Source of the DNA: Holacanthus passer
Taxonomy: Eukaryota; Chordata; Actinopteri; Pomacanthidae
Assembly (NCBI GenBank): GCA_025331565.1
Contig: JAFREQ010000223.1
Location: forward strand, 124,001 to 188,000
Reading direction: 5' to 3'
Length of the DNA: 64,000 nucleotides
Part shown: piece after piece, positions 49,501-63,000 of the stretch
Numbering within the stretch: position 1 is the stretch's first letter
Layout: every line of letters starts with the position of its first letter
Made by a program: the position numbers and the translations under genes
The notes under the pieces: model-generated
Databases searched by the model: none
What the model saw: only the letters and a program-made list of their open reading frames with translations
Told to the model about the DNA's origin: nothing

Positions 49501-52500
49501 GTTTTTCTACACATGATACATATCAGCATGACAGTATATTTAAACTACTTCTGTTCCTCTCATCTTATACTTTAGAACCCAGCACCAGGCTTGCAGGCTT
49601 ACAAACCAACCCCTAAATACCTAGAGAGCGACCTAGAGTTCCATCTCTGCCCTCTGCCCAGGTAACAACAACACATTAGTACATAAATATCTGTCATAAT
49701 AGGCTATAGATCTGATTGTTCCCTGACCAAACCTAGATAAAAAAAGGGCTTTCCTTATGCAGGTATACAGCCCTTGAGAGCAACATGTGTGGCATAAGGA
49801 CTCAGAAGAAATTCCTAGATTGCAAGGTAATTTCTTTTCAGAGACTTTATAGCTTGTGAGTTTGTGTTTCTTTGGAATGCTTTTAGTCTTATCCTGAAAG
49901 CACTTGAACCAAGTCATTATAGTATCATTTGTATCATTTGAGCGGCACTTTGTCGCTGGACTGAAGGCTCTAATAATTAAAACAGGCATTTTTGAAATAT
50001 GAGCAATCCCTTCCCTTCTTATATCTGATTGGACTGATGCAGGCTTCTTTTTTCATCATCAACCACAGGAGGTAATCCCAGGGCTCATGACATGGAAGAA
50101 TTTTGATTCAATTGCCCCGAACTGTCTGTCCAACCAACCTGCTCTCACCAGTGACTGTGCTGTGCGCAGGTAGGTCAGAACTAAACTTTCTCTCACTCAC
50201 TGTGTACAGTATCAAGTTGTACCCACTAGCTGATTAACATGCTAACTTCAGTGGATATGTCTGCAACACAATACGTTCTTCCCCGTCTGTTGATTCATTT
50301 TTTAGATGTTTTAAACTATAATTCTTCCATATTCCTATATAATGACCCTGTAATACAGAGGGTGTAGTCACTCTGAGGTTCCCAAGTTCCCATGCGTGTG
50401 AGATCAAAAATTACAAATGCATGTTTACACTACATGTTTACAGAGTAGAAAGTAGCTGCTGTTTACTTCCGCTGTCCATATCTTTCCATCCCATGGAAGA
50501 ATTTGAACTTGTGAGTTGGAGTTGAAGCAGATATTTATCCTCTCTGCACCCACTGTCAATTTGCCAAAACATAGCATGATTTATAACAGCTTCACATTGA
50601 GACTGTCATCTCACGTACAGTATTACAGAAACATCTGGCAGCCTTCTAAAATAAATGTGTAATAGCCACGTTCACACGACTTCCAGCACCTGCCAGGTTG
50701 CAGGATGTCAAATTGTCTACTTGGTTGTACAGTAGTTTGCTCTTACAGCAGTAAGCGTTGGTTGGTTATCCTATTAGGGTTTGATGAAGATATGAGCGCT
50801 GTATATTAGGTGTGTTCTTCTTGTATTCACCACTTCTTCTTTTGTAAAATCATCCCTAACGTTACATTTCTAAAATCACTCTTGAGTGTTGAGATTAGTT
50901 TTCTTCCTCTGGTTTTAGAGCCTCTGATTTCATCAAAACACTGACAAAAACTCCACACACTCCCACATTTTCGCTTGATTGCAATGCAAATGACCACATT
51001 TGAGTAGATTTGGACTGAAGTATTGTGCTTCGATATGACTGCAGTGATCTGCCTTAATTCCAGTTTGTTTGACTTATATTAAGAAACATGATTTTAAAAC
51101 CTACTGTTATACAAAATCATATATCATTTGGACGGATAATTAGGAACCCATTCTCATAACACCATTCTTTCCTGTAGTACTGTTGTATACTTCAAGTGAA
51201 ATACTTTGTGCGTGTGCAGAATCTAGGTCATGTGGAGGCAAGGAGCCCCACACACTGTCGTCACTTACACTGTGAAATAATGATTTATTCAGTCTTTAGC
51301 CTAAATGGACAGTGAATAAATAATGATATTTTGATGTAGTGTATTAGTGAACACAGCATGGGGCGTCCTGTCCTGGTGCACTGTAAGCGTCTCTGTACAC
51401 CCTGTCACAACAAATCCCACTCAGGTGTGCAACGCACTCTGTTTCTGACCCTGTTAAGAAAATAAGCTCGTGTACATTGTAATTTGTCTTGCGTGATATA
51501 AATTTAATGTTACAGAGCTGATGTCCCCCATGAGATCTGAAACAATTTCAGGTTCTTGTTTGACAAGATGCCTAAGTAATTTGGGCAACCGCTGTTCGCA
51601 TGATGTACTCGTGAATGCGTGGGCTTGAATCGTACTCTGCTCCAGCTCTCTCTCTCTCTCCTCACCTTTCTGTCTCCTTCCCGTTTCTCCTCACCTTCTC
51701 TGTGTTACATAATCAGATGCCTGGCACGGCAGAGTATTCTCTGTATGCCTGTCAGCACTGATCTGCAGGATAACTGTAGATATATTCTTTTTTCATGCGA
51801 GAAATGATATTCCTCCCAGCCTCCCTGCTCAGTCTTATTAATTTTCTATCACTGCCTCACTGGTTGCATTCACAGCGCTTCCGGTTATCTTACCAACACA
51901 AACAATATGATTTATGTCAGGTGGCCGTAATAAAAGATAAGAATGAACTTGACAGCAACTTGACAGCAGGAGAAAGAACTATGTGTTTTCTTTATACAGT
52001 ATGTGTGAATGATTAAAAAAGGATTCTGTTGTGGCTCGACTACCAACAAACTTTCAAACAGTAACACTCTGGGTACATCCTTGTGTTATAGCCATCCTCC
52101 TGTGAACCATACAGACTTAAACCCATTATACATCCAAGTTTGATTAAAATGAGCGGAGTTGTTAACTGCATGTCAATTCTGAAACATATATTTCTCCATG
52201 TGTGCAAATGATTCAGTTAACAACTAGTAGTAACTAAAAACTAAGTAAGGATGTTAATGCAATCTTAGGGATGGATTTAGAAATAGTTGGTGCTACCCAG
52301 TCCATGACACCTTCATTTGCACAATTTGACTATTTCTCCATGCTTGTTATAGACTGTGTGTGTAGGCGGCCATGTTCATAGGCCTCCATCATTAAGAAGT
52401 TTCAGCTCAGAGCCTAGTATAGGCATATCTCCAAAAGCAAACCTGTGGCTTGTCACTGTTTTAATTCTATTTTGTCCCTAAGTGGTATCAACTTTTATCA

Positions 52501-53884
52501 TTCCTGTTCAAACTGATACCAAACATCCCGAGGCGGTCTTTTCATCTAAGTAAGATGGAGCAGATATCTGACCATTATCTCGTGTCGGTAATGTGTGGTC
52601 TGGCTCCTCAGGGGAAAAAGAAGTGTGTGTGTCCTTTATAGGTCTGTGGACTACAGCACAGATATACTTCCACTCACAGGACCTCCTCCTCTCACCGGCC
52701 CTCTTGTCGATCCAGCCACACTGATGGACAAACTGTAAGCACATACAACATTGACAACTATTGATTATCTCGGTGGCAGCTTCTATCAGGTTTAGAGGAA
52801 GACTGTTGCTTTCAACTATGTGTGTCTTTGTGCAGGTGTGAGGGCTCAGGAGTCCAGCTAACACCAGAGATGATAAGAGCACAGTTCTTGTCAGGGGAAG
52901 CTCTGCCCTCCAGCAACCTCAGCAGAGGAACAGCAGCCAGGTAGAGTCTACTGACATGATGTGGATGTTTCTAAGCCAAAGAGAGCTGAGATGTTAGAGA
53001 TAATATTTAGAGTTTTTAGGCAAAATGAATGCTTATTTACACAAAGGAATCACGTCCATGCAATAAATAAGATGGATGTTTGAGTACATCCACATGCACA
53101 CACACACACAGATAGTGCTTCTCGGGATGGGCTATAAACATGTTGTACTTTTAGTTTTAAGAGGGGAAGTCCTCAGGATAAACCGAACATGAAGTAAATG
53201 AATGTGCAAATCGTGCACCTGGAGTTTCTTCCAACAAAAGCTTCCTGGGAGCTGAAAAAAATCCCTTCTTTTTATCATTATCTTTCAACATGAATCAAGA
53301 TTGTGTTGCTGGATGAGGTTTGCATAATTCTAGCAGAGACTCATAATGGAGGATGGACTGTATGTGACCTCATTTTACCCACCTTTTATTGAAGCTGAGA
53401 GGTTTTGATGTCATGATACATCATGATACTAGCATGTTGTTGTTATACTGATGTAATTCAATTAACTTACCACAGCTGCTCATTTCTAGGAATCTATTAT
53501 ATTTTAATGTTTTCATCCCTTTCAGACAAATTAATATATGATGTGGCTGGAATTACCTTACTTTGAAACTGATTTTATGAAATTGTAGTGCAGCATTTAG
53601 TCAATACTAAAATCAACAATATTACTTATTAGAGCTTAAATTGATGGTGGTTTGGATGTCTTATGGAGATTTCTGAATCAGGGCTTTAGTTTATCAGTCA
53701 GTCCTTTGAATTCAATTCTTCCATCTAATCTAAACTGCTTTGTCACAGGCACCAGAAAGAGCTTCAGATGGAGGCGACCTACAGGTCCGAGTCCAACCAG
53801 ATGGGAAAAAGAGTGATGATGAGGCTGAAGCAACTTGGAGTCACTGACAGAACTTCTCATTCACCAGCGGAGGACTGTGAATAG
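37592..53884 (+). CDS. cfap221: Cilia and flagella associated protein 221 (PCDP1)
   Basis: Twenty-four coding exons with consistent phases give 850 aa (human about 840): 37592-37721, 38057-38157, 39291-39377, 39500-39595, 39978-40078, 40271-40374, 41214-41373, 42615-42744, 43241-43361, 43565-43676, 44309-44396, 46340-46429, 46894-46989, 47653-47740, 48005-48096, 48491-48571, 49035-49142, 49310-49492, 49576-49661, 49763-49826, 50069-50169, 52642-52734, 52836-52940, 53749-53884. The protein is part of the C1 projections of the ciliary central pair and binds calmodulin in mammals. Residues about 50-260 form MSP/ASH-type (HYDIN-like) beta domains with FCPDEWRYFYDC (124-135) and VTFSPFQY. A conserved NHMRWQVHLGKDPVS spans the exon 10/11 joint; FQQAARK ends exon 13; PFAFP follows in exon 15. 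Exon 18 (596-656) has an E-rich, probably disordered insert. Start: MEVALS after a 5' UTR exon beginning at 37553; the IPNHLLES motif follows. No break is seen. Confidence 0.95.
44397..46339 (+). other. CFAP221 intron 11
   Basis: A 1.9-kb intron without coding features. It holds a poly-A run near 45319-45336 and a short TG run near 45417-45434; otherwise nothing recognisable. Confidence 0.7.
48645..48725 (+). repeat. Dispersed repeat family C, head fragment in CFAP221 intron 16
   Basis: It begins 'CAGTGGTGGAAAGTAGTGAA' and continues 'GTACACAAGTACTATACTTA', 'TGAGTATTTCC', the best preserved start of the AAGTACTTAAGTA-type fish repeat also seen at 8690-8870 and 11430-11700. Confidence 0.75.
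50170..52641 (+). other. CFAP221 intron 21
   Basis: The largest CFAP221 intron, about 2.5 kb. No coding exon or clear repeat found; AT-rich. The CT-rich stretch near 51645-51700 is simple sequence. Confidence 0.7.
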
Positions 53885-54068
53885 GCAAAACACCCACCCC
53901 ACACACTTCCAGAAACACACACAAACCTCCAAATAGCTTTTGTGAACACACGTATACACACTCACACATGAATAAACACCATCACAGGACTACACATAAG
54001 AATTATACCCATCCTACTCACCCATATGAGACTCTACATTGTCTGCCCTGCCACTTCTTGAAAATAAA
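53885..54068 (+). terminator. CFAP221 3' UTR with polyadenylation signals
   Basis: AATAAA occurs at 53971-53976, 90 bp after the stop codon, and again at 54063-54068. Either would give a short 3' UTR. The intervening sequence is rich in CACACA. Confidence 0.6.
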
Positions 54069-57000
54069 ACCTGGTTACTTTCTCGCCCACCGGTAAGCCT
54101 ACCTCCCACCCACTCAAAATTACCAGTAAGCTCTCCTCCTGTGCACTTACAAAGCCTGGAAATTCGTTATCCCTCCACCCACACAGATCCACATATAAGC
54201 ACAGCTACAGTATATTCTACAACACATTTACTGACAACTGCACTCAGTTTGAAATTCTGCTTTTTTATGCTGTAGTTTATGTGTTGTAGAAGCAGAATGG
54301 GACTTCAATGTCAGTGAGCAACACTTATTACTATTAAACTGTGTTATGCTGCAAATGGTGTCATACTTGATCTTTGGTGACAGTTAAATATGATTGAATC
54401 CTTTTGATTAAAAACTCTTGATTGCAGCTTTTAGAAGAGATTTTCCACTGTCAGAAATGTTAATCGGTGTCATCCAGGTGAAAAAAAGTAACACTAGTTC
54501 TTAGCACTGATTAGTATTCAACATCCAATATGTGTGACTGCTTGCTGATTTGTAGACATCCAAGGACTTGGTTTTAGTTCTACATGTATTTGAAACATAA
54601 ATTCATCATTTAAAGTCCATATTTATGTGGTTGTAAAAGCTGCTTTTCTCAGAATTAAATTTTCAAAAGAGCTGACATCCTCTGAACTCACTGGTCCAGT
54701 ACAGCAGGCATCTGCTCTCCCCCCTAGAGGGAGCTCCAACTCTGTACGTTTCACAATTAGATTTCCACATTTGTTTGTCCTTCACTGAGTGTGTGTGTGC
54801 TCACTTAATGGCAGTGTGCTTCAGAAAAATACAGTACAAGGACCACGTTTGTTCAAACTCCCTTTTCATAAAGAAAAAAACGTGTGCGTGTGTGTTGTCA
54901 GACAAGGGGTTGGACACACATACAGCCTATAGCTCTTCTACTTAACCATCAGAATACATTGAGGTGGCAGCAGAGGGTGGGTTTGAAGGACAGTGCACTT
55001 GTTTTCACTGCACCTTTAAAGGAAGAATTACACTGAGAAATAAATTACATTATTAACGCTCATGTAATGATTATATTTGCGCATTTGTACAGGTTGAGAC
55101 CAGGATTGTGTGCTTCAAATGAAGCAATGCTATAGTAACATATTTAATTAAAGCCACAGCAATGTTATACATTTAATAAGTAATAGACGGTGTAATAATA
55201 GTAACAGAAATGTGTGTGTGTGAGAGAGACGGTGTGTGTTTGATGGGTGTGAAGAGACAGAGGGAGAAAGAGGAAATGAGGAGATGCATAGAGCAGCACA
55301 CTCCTACTACAGTCAGTCTGTATAATTTATCCAGCAGTCAGCATCTACTATTTACAGCTAAAAATATCGTATCGTGATTCCTTTTACAGCTCACTTTACT
55401 GTAAAGCTTTCACCCCATGAACGTACAGTAGCTTCTTTTATTCTTTTCTCCTTACTGAAACAGGAACAGTTTTGCTTCAGCCAGCCCAATTTGTGGGCAA
55501 GAAAATAGCTTCACCCAGTTGGCGTGTTCACAATGACCCAACCATCCTCCAGAATCTCAAAAAATAGGACAGAATGAAAGAGGTCATTTGTGAGACAGAA
55601 TCCTCTATTGCTGCCTCCATCGGCACGCGATTGCCACTTTTAACAGCATCCCACTCCGTCCCTTGAACTCCGTCTCCTCTTCCTCGTGACGGCTTTTCAC
55701 TTCACGCCTTTCACTTAATTACTCCCTAAAATATCCTGAGTGAGAAATTGTGTTGCGGATTTTTGGTAGGTTTCGCCTCAGAATAATGGCCCTTCAGAGA
55801 TACTGCATTCTCCCTGAAATTCTTTGACCGTCAACACAGCAAATTCAAAAGCTGAAATAAATTTGGCCTGACTTTGAACAAATTCTTTGGTGTAGTTTGT
55901 TTTTGGCTTCATGTACAGCTGAGGCATGCAAGATTTGCTCAAACATGAAGCACTAACTCTTGAGGCTCACAGAGTCTATTTTCTAATTTTTGAAATAATT
56001 TTGGGTTGAGCTCGATTCATGTCAACAAAAGAGCAAAAAGAAGGGGGGGGGGGTGTTTATTAAAATGCGAGGATGGTCACTGTGTATGATGGAGTGGGAG
56101 CCAGAGATATGGAACATAGCCATAATGCCTCGTCAGCTGTTTATCCACCATAACCACCTTTTGCTCAGAATAATAGCCGTGACATCTTCAGTGAATGTTT
56201 CTGAACTTCAGCTGAGGGTCACACAAGCATCGAGTCTGCTCTACGTCTTGTCCTTGATGATAGAAAAGCATAAAGACTGTGGCAGTGCTAAGGTGCCCTG
56301 AAGCATTTTGCAGAGCAAAATCACTGAAAGACCCATCTAAATTTTGCACTTCTACTTCTGTCAAAATTGAGTGCATTTAAGTGGGAGGAACAAGCGAGCC
56401 GGCACAACACGGACATTTCAATGGGTTGCCCTCTCAAGCGGGGATATAATGGAAGCAGATCAGAGAAGCGGCAACAGGTGAAGTGAATTTTTGGTCATGC
56501 GTTTGCTGCTGCTTTTACATTCCCTCAAAATCAGACCTCCGAAGGTGTTCAGAGGATTTCTTGGACATATAATTCGCTGCTCAAAAAAGTTTCTCCAAAG
56601 CTCCAACTGCGCATATTTGGTAAAAACTGGAGACCAGAATCCAATTTGGTGTTGTGTTATAAAAATGAAATACAATGTCTAAAAGTTGAAAACTAAAAGA
56701 CAAACTGAGATACCTGCTCTTTGGTTTGGTAATCTAGAAGCTGCCATTGCACTTGCTGTTACTACTCACTCTTCCCAAATTGTTATCTGTAATTGAAAAA
56801 TATTGATTTTAAAACAAATCTAATCATGATTAAACATGCTCAGTTGTAAATTAACTTATAGATATTAACAGTAGTTAGTTGGTTAGTAGTAGTAGACAGA
56901 GAGACATCTAACAAAACATCTAATTCTGATGAACTATGTTTTGCAAATAATCCAGACAAAGTCTAACAGAAAGCTAAATAAACTTGTAGATACAGAATTC

Positions 57001-60000
57001 TTCTCATGCATTCTGTATAAGATAACCAAAGGCAAAGTGAAGTGTCTGCATTTTTTAGCGATTAAGTGGTTCTATGGCAACGATTACTTGGGGTAAAATA
57101 ATCAGGCTAAAAATGCATGAGAGCGTTACAACCTTTTTATCTGTTATGCAGTTTGTCAGTCAGCCTGAAAACTTCAATCCCTTTTTCTCAACTTCACTGC
57201 TTTTGTACTGCTCCCTGCCTTTGTAGGGCACAGATAAAAGCATTCAACATAGTATATATAGTATTTACAGTAACTTAACAATGAGAGGTTCAAATAGATT
57301 TGGATTCACTCATTTTGAGACGTTATTGGGTCAAACTAGTCAGGTTTTGTCTGTTGGTTCATGTCAGGTAGAAATATACTCTGAAATCAAGGGAAGATGT
57401 TTCTAAACTTGATTAAATGATTTCACTGATCAACCCTTTTTTCTCTCTTCCAGTGCTCAAAGAAAGCTCCAAGCTTGTTCAGTACCTTGTCATTCTTTTT
57501 TTTTTTGTAGCGGATACAGTCAACTCCAAACCTAAAGTGATTTTGTGATCTCAGGAGAAAAAGGGAACCAGACTCTCAGCATCATTAGACCCTGACTGCT
57601 GTGTGTTTCCAAAAGGGACAATTTGGAGTCTTTCTCATTCACACACTTATCATTGTGGTGCGAAAAGCATTTTTGTCATCCCACCATAGGCTGCAGCTTT
57701 TTTCATAATGTTGTGGAAATTATGAGTCACCGCTGAGGTGTATGGAAGTGCTATGATTTCAGTGTTTGACGCACTTCAGGTGTGTGTGTTGAATGGAAAA
57801 AGCAAAAATGCGAATGACGTTCTTTTGTCTTGCCGGCAGCCGAAATTACTCGTCCTTTAAATGTAATTTACATGTTTTTTTCTTTACTAAACCTTCAGGT
57901 GCCTTTTCACTCCTTATTCTGAAAAGACATCTGAACTTCTCCTTCAGAATAAATTGCTCCATTGTTCCCCAGCTCATTCTTGATTAGGGCTCAATCCCCA
58001 GCCTAAATTGCACTTAATAACTTTTATCACTTGTGTTTGCAGTGTTAATATGTTGTGTTTTGAAATGTCAGTGTTGTGCAACCCTTGACATAGCCTGAAG
58101 CAATGCAAAATTGCTATTCTGAGTCATCTCTGGGTGCTATGGTTGCATTCCTCATGATGCTATTAGTCTCTTTTAGCTTTCTAAAATGATTACTCCTTAC
58201 TGTTAGCCTCTGCTAAATGGTATCAAATATGTAACAGCTACAAATAACTCTGCAGAATAGAAAATGGAACGGGAGATATTTAAAGAGTTATGATGGATTC
58301 TGAGTTACTTGAATAAATGGAGGCTCTCGTCTTTAGCTGATTGGACTGAGCTCAAACCAGTCGTTGTGCTTTCCTATCCACAATGGATTTGGTGCATTAA
58401 CAAATCTCCATCTCTTATCAAGGAAATATTTCCCCTCCGCCGTCCAGGCTTCACGGCCTTAAGGCAGAGAAGCAGAGATGTGATGGAATAGATTCTCCGC
58501 TCAGTCATGCTCCTAGATGTCTTTGGGGGAGGACACCATTAAATGTTTAATTCAATTTCCTGAAAAGATTTAAACCTAGTGCAGGACAGAGGTAAGCCAG
58601 CGGCGGGGACAGTCTCAGCTGAAGGTAAACGATAACCTGTAGGTGTTGATCCAATCAAATCACTCAGACAACCTTGTACATATGAGTTTACCTGCAGTAA
58701 AAGCACTATATAGATGGATTCTTTCAAATCCTAGCTTTACCTGACAGGATTTACTCCAAGAACCTGAAACACAGATCACAGAGATTACTGATGAAAGTTT
58801 CTTAGGCTTAACACCACATCCCAAAATGAAGATGGCTGAATCACATAAGGATCCAAATAGCAAAATACCCAATAAGACCCAATACTCAAGCACTTGACAG
58901 AGGGATTAATTCTGTGGATTCTGAGAAAAAGGGCTCAATGAAATCTGAGTATCCTTAAGGACAACTTTGCAACAAAGCCAAGGGTTTGTCTGTCTGTGTA
59001 AATGTCCTTGAGCTTGAACTCTTTGCTTTTGTCTCAGAAGGACAAAGCAATTGTAAAGAAGAAGAAGACACTTACAGTAGGAGGAGTGGTTGCTTGCAAA
59101 TTTGTCCACCAAGTGGCGCTACAGCCCCCAGAACTACTTTTGCCACACAGGTGAGTCCCATTTAAAAAAAAAAAAAAAATCACATCACTTTTTCTATTAT
59201 TTTTTTTTTTTTTTTTGTGGGTCTATTTCAGGGTATGACAGACCGGAAAGATGATTCATATCAATATCTGGAAATGCATTTCCAAAGATGCACTCTCCAA
59301 GAACCTGAATTTGGTATACTTGTCAGTTTGATTGGCAGCGAACATGGCCGGCTACATAAAGAGCCATGCTTTCATTTCAGGTTGTGAGGGGTGTGCACCG
59401 TAGCATTAAATAGGCCACCGACACAAAACGGGGACCACATAAATCCCCCTGACATTTCTGCGGACGGAAATACAAATGTTTATTTTTGATGGGAGGAAAA
59501 ACAAGCAGTGAATAAAATCCTTTTTTGTCAAGGAGAGTGGGCAGGCCTTACCTTGGATGGGGTATTTCTGGAGGCTGGATAAAAAAGAGTGAGTGAGTTG
59601 AGGATGGCTTGCAGATCTGGCAGCTTTTAAGGTCGTATCACAGGATTTCATGGTTTCTTAGTACTGCATTTGATTAATTAAATATATCTAAATATTCACT
59701 ATTCCGGCCCTCGTAACAAAGACAACGTTCATTAAGCCATCTCCCGACCTCAGTTGTGCATCTGTGTCAAAAATATTTCCCAGAGAAGGAAATGGGAGCT
59801 ATTTTGAGCTGTTTTTCTGTGAATGCATTTACTATTTAAGGTAGAGCTTTACAAGATGTCGGGGTCAAGACCCGAATCATTGTCGCTTGCAGGCATGTGC
59901 AGCAGCTCCTGCTGCCTTGTTAGAGACCTTCCTGTTCATATGTGTCAGCACTCGTATGAAATTACCGCTTTGTCAAAATATCTTCACCTGACGGCCCTGA

Positions 60001-63000
60001 GGCAATTTGCTATCTATTTCCTATATGTGGCAAATGAAGTGATTGTGATTCAGCGTGGGCCTTGTGCTATTCTTTAAAGTTGTATTATTATTAGTGAAGA
60101 GGGAGAGAGGGAAAAGGAAATCCACAGTTCAAACATAAAATGCTGTAATAATATCAATTATTTATATAGCACTTTTAAAAATGAAGTTTAAAAAGTGCTT
60201 TTAGGATTAAGCACAAACAATAAAGGCAGTGATAGAAGATAAATGCAGCATGCGAGCTGACTTAAAATGTGTTAGTTAATCTTGTTTGCAAGTGGAGTCC
60301 TTGCACCTGCAGAGCATTCAAAGCATCATGGTGTCAGCAGACACTTCAGGGCTCACACTTCAAATACAGCCACCTAAAGGAAACCGTGAGATCTGCGGTG
60401 CATCTTTCCTGGTGAAAGCCTGTAGGATATTTATTTCTAAATGTGATCCAATGTATGAACCCATGTCTATTACCTAAAAATTGATCGCTACCATGTAGTA
60501 ACCTCATATATTAGAAAATGTAATAATGATAATCTTAATGTGTAAGAGCAAAGGAGAAGTTAGACGTTGAAACATCAGTTAAAGAAAGAATTCATCTCTT
60601 TTTCCTTGAACTTTCTAGGATGAAACATCAGCTGATGTGTAAGTGGTGAAAGCGTTATTTAGAGAGTAATAGATGAAAGCAGTTGAAATATCAGTTGATG
60701 TGATACAAGTAGTTTAAGTTGAAATGGAGGTGAAGCGAAGTGTGTGTCACATGGTCTGTAAATGAGCTTCTAGTTTCTAGAGAAAAAAGTGTCCATAATA
60801 ATAATAATAATAATAGTTGAAGAGTGAGCTTTGCTGAAAGCCTGTACATTTAATTAGTCCAATGGCATAGTATTATTATAATTTTAATTAGGGTCATTAG
60901 AGACACTTTAACCTGCAGTTCTTGGCACAAGACCTGCGCCAGTGGCAGGGTTAATCCTTTCAAAAGACAGTGAGGATAGGAAAAAGAAATACTGCTATTA
61001 CATCGCTGCCTTCAGTGCCATTGTAGTGAAGATAATTAGAAACCCTAAGTGGTCTCAACATCGGTGGATTTATTTCAATTAAAGCCAACCCTCAGTCAGT
61101 GACTCCATACGCTGTTCAGCCGGATGACTTGGACGCTCACACATGTTCAAAATAATCCTCGAGAGAGTTCACGGCCACTTAAGAACTCACATCGCTCCAG
61201 TGAAGAGCCCAGAGGGGAGTCCTGCTTTTAACGGTTACCGCCACATGAGTGCTGTAAGGAAAAGCAGTGTTTTATGTAAGACACAAAACAACATAAGAGA
61301 ATCAGAAAGGTGGTTACTAGCTGCTTGTTTACCGCTAATTAGCTTAGTAACCACAGCACAAACACTGAAGTAAGCTTTACAGGCTCCGAGCTATCTATCC
61401 AATTACTGGGCTGGAAAAGCCCATTGTAGCCAACAGTGTTCCCAGTGTGTGTTTGTAGTACCACAACATTTTTTAACACTATTTGTTCATTCTCATTTGA
61501 TCGTATGCAGGTTAGTTCCTTTGAGATCTTGCCTCGCTTTCAAGGTAGACCTGGTCGAGATGAGATAAACGAGACACAACGGGGTGTTCTGTGGTTTTGA
61601 GGCTGGATGAAAACATCAGCAGACTCCTGGTTTCATCATCTGTCGTCCTAACAGCCGAATAAAGCTGAAAATTGTAAATTGATCTTGAAAATCATTTTGC
61701 TCGACTTGTGATGTCCCTCCAATTAGAGAATACCCACCATCTATTTCAGTCTGTTTATCCTGCTTAACATTCGTGGTACACAATTACATTCGGCTGTGTG
61801 TCTAAATATTACTGCCTAACAGACACCCTGGGATTTGAGGAATCCTTTCAATTAAACTGTGCTTCAGAGTTCATACTGCTGTAGGATTTTACTCTCCTTG
61901 TAGTATAATCTTTACCACTGTTGCATACATTTGAATTGATCAAAGAGTTTGCATATTTTAGTCCACCTTAAAAAAAGGTTCTGTCAGGTGCTGATACGCA
62001 TTCGGTTTTTTGGCTTTGTCTCTAGTACTGGTGCATTACTTTTGAAATCAGGCCGGGAATGTGTGGAGGACAAACCGCCGCAGCTTGTTGGAAGTGAAAC
62101 AACAGAATGTGTGTTTTTTTTTTCCTAAAAATGTTTGTGATCGCTGCCAGATGTTGCTGCTTCCAGCTGCTGCTGTTGAAAGAATACATGTTGGCAAGAT
62201 TAATTATACTTAGCATAAGCAGATGAGTCTCCATCATGTATTCAAATGTGAAATAGAGACGTTTCATTATTTCTCAGTTGAATGCAGTGACGGTTTTAAA
62301 AACATTCCATCCATTTTCAAGAATCAATATTGATGTTCTTGTCTAGTGGCAGACTTGTAAATGTATTTTTCAAGATCCCCAGTTCAAGTCATGTCATTTC
62401 TCATTATACAGCCACAAATCACAGTCATTGTTAAACTTGTCAGACTGATGCTAAAAGCTAATGCAAAATACATTCATGAATATGCAAATCATGTTAGGAG
62501 TATACGACACTTTTCATTTTAGGTTGAATAGCAAATTTGGAGTTTCTCTGCATTTGTATGTGCATGTCACTCTTTAACATGTATGATATTTGTGATTTAA
62601 AGATCCATAGACACTCCCATAGATTTCTAGCAGCGGTCACGCTAATAGAGAATGTTAAGTTTATAAAGTTTCTTTTAATATTCACAGAGGTGACTAGGTT
62701 GAAATGTTTTTCTGTCATACCTTACTGACAGTCCTCCAACCATTTTGAGACAAATATGCATGAACTGGCGCTAATGCTAATGTGAAATATTTGCCACGCT
62801 CCATCACACATGCACAGTGTAAAAAAAATGCACAGAATGTTAATGAATATTACACATTTTACCACACTCATGTGAATGTATTCTAATGCAAATATGGTCC
62901 TTCAACCTGTGTGAAACAGACAGTTACATTCCCAAAATGAATTTAATGCACCGTCTGATTTACTGATCATCATCATCCTGAACGCGCAAAGTCAAATCCC

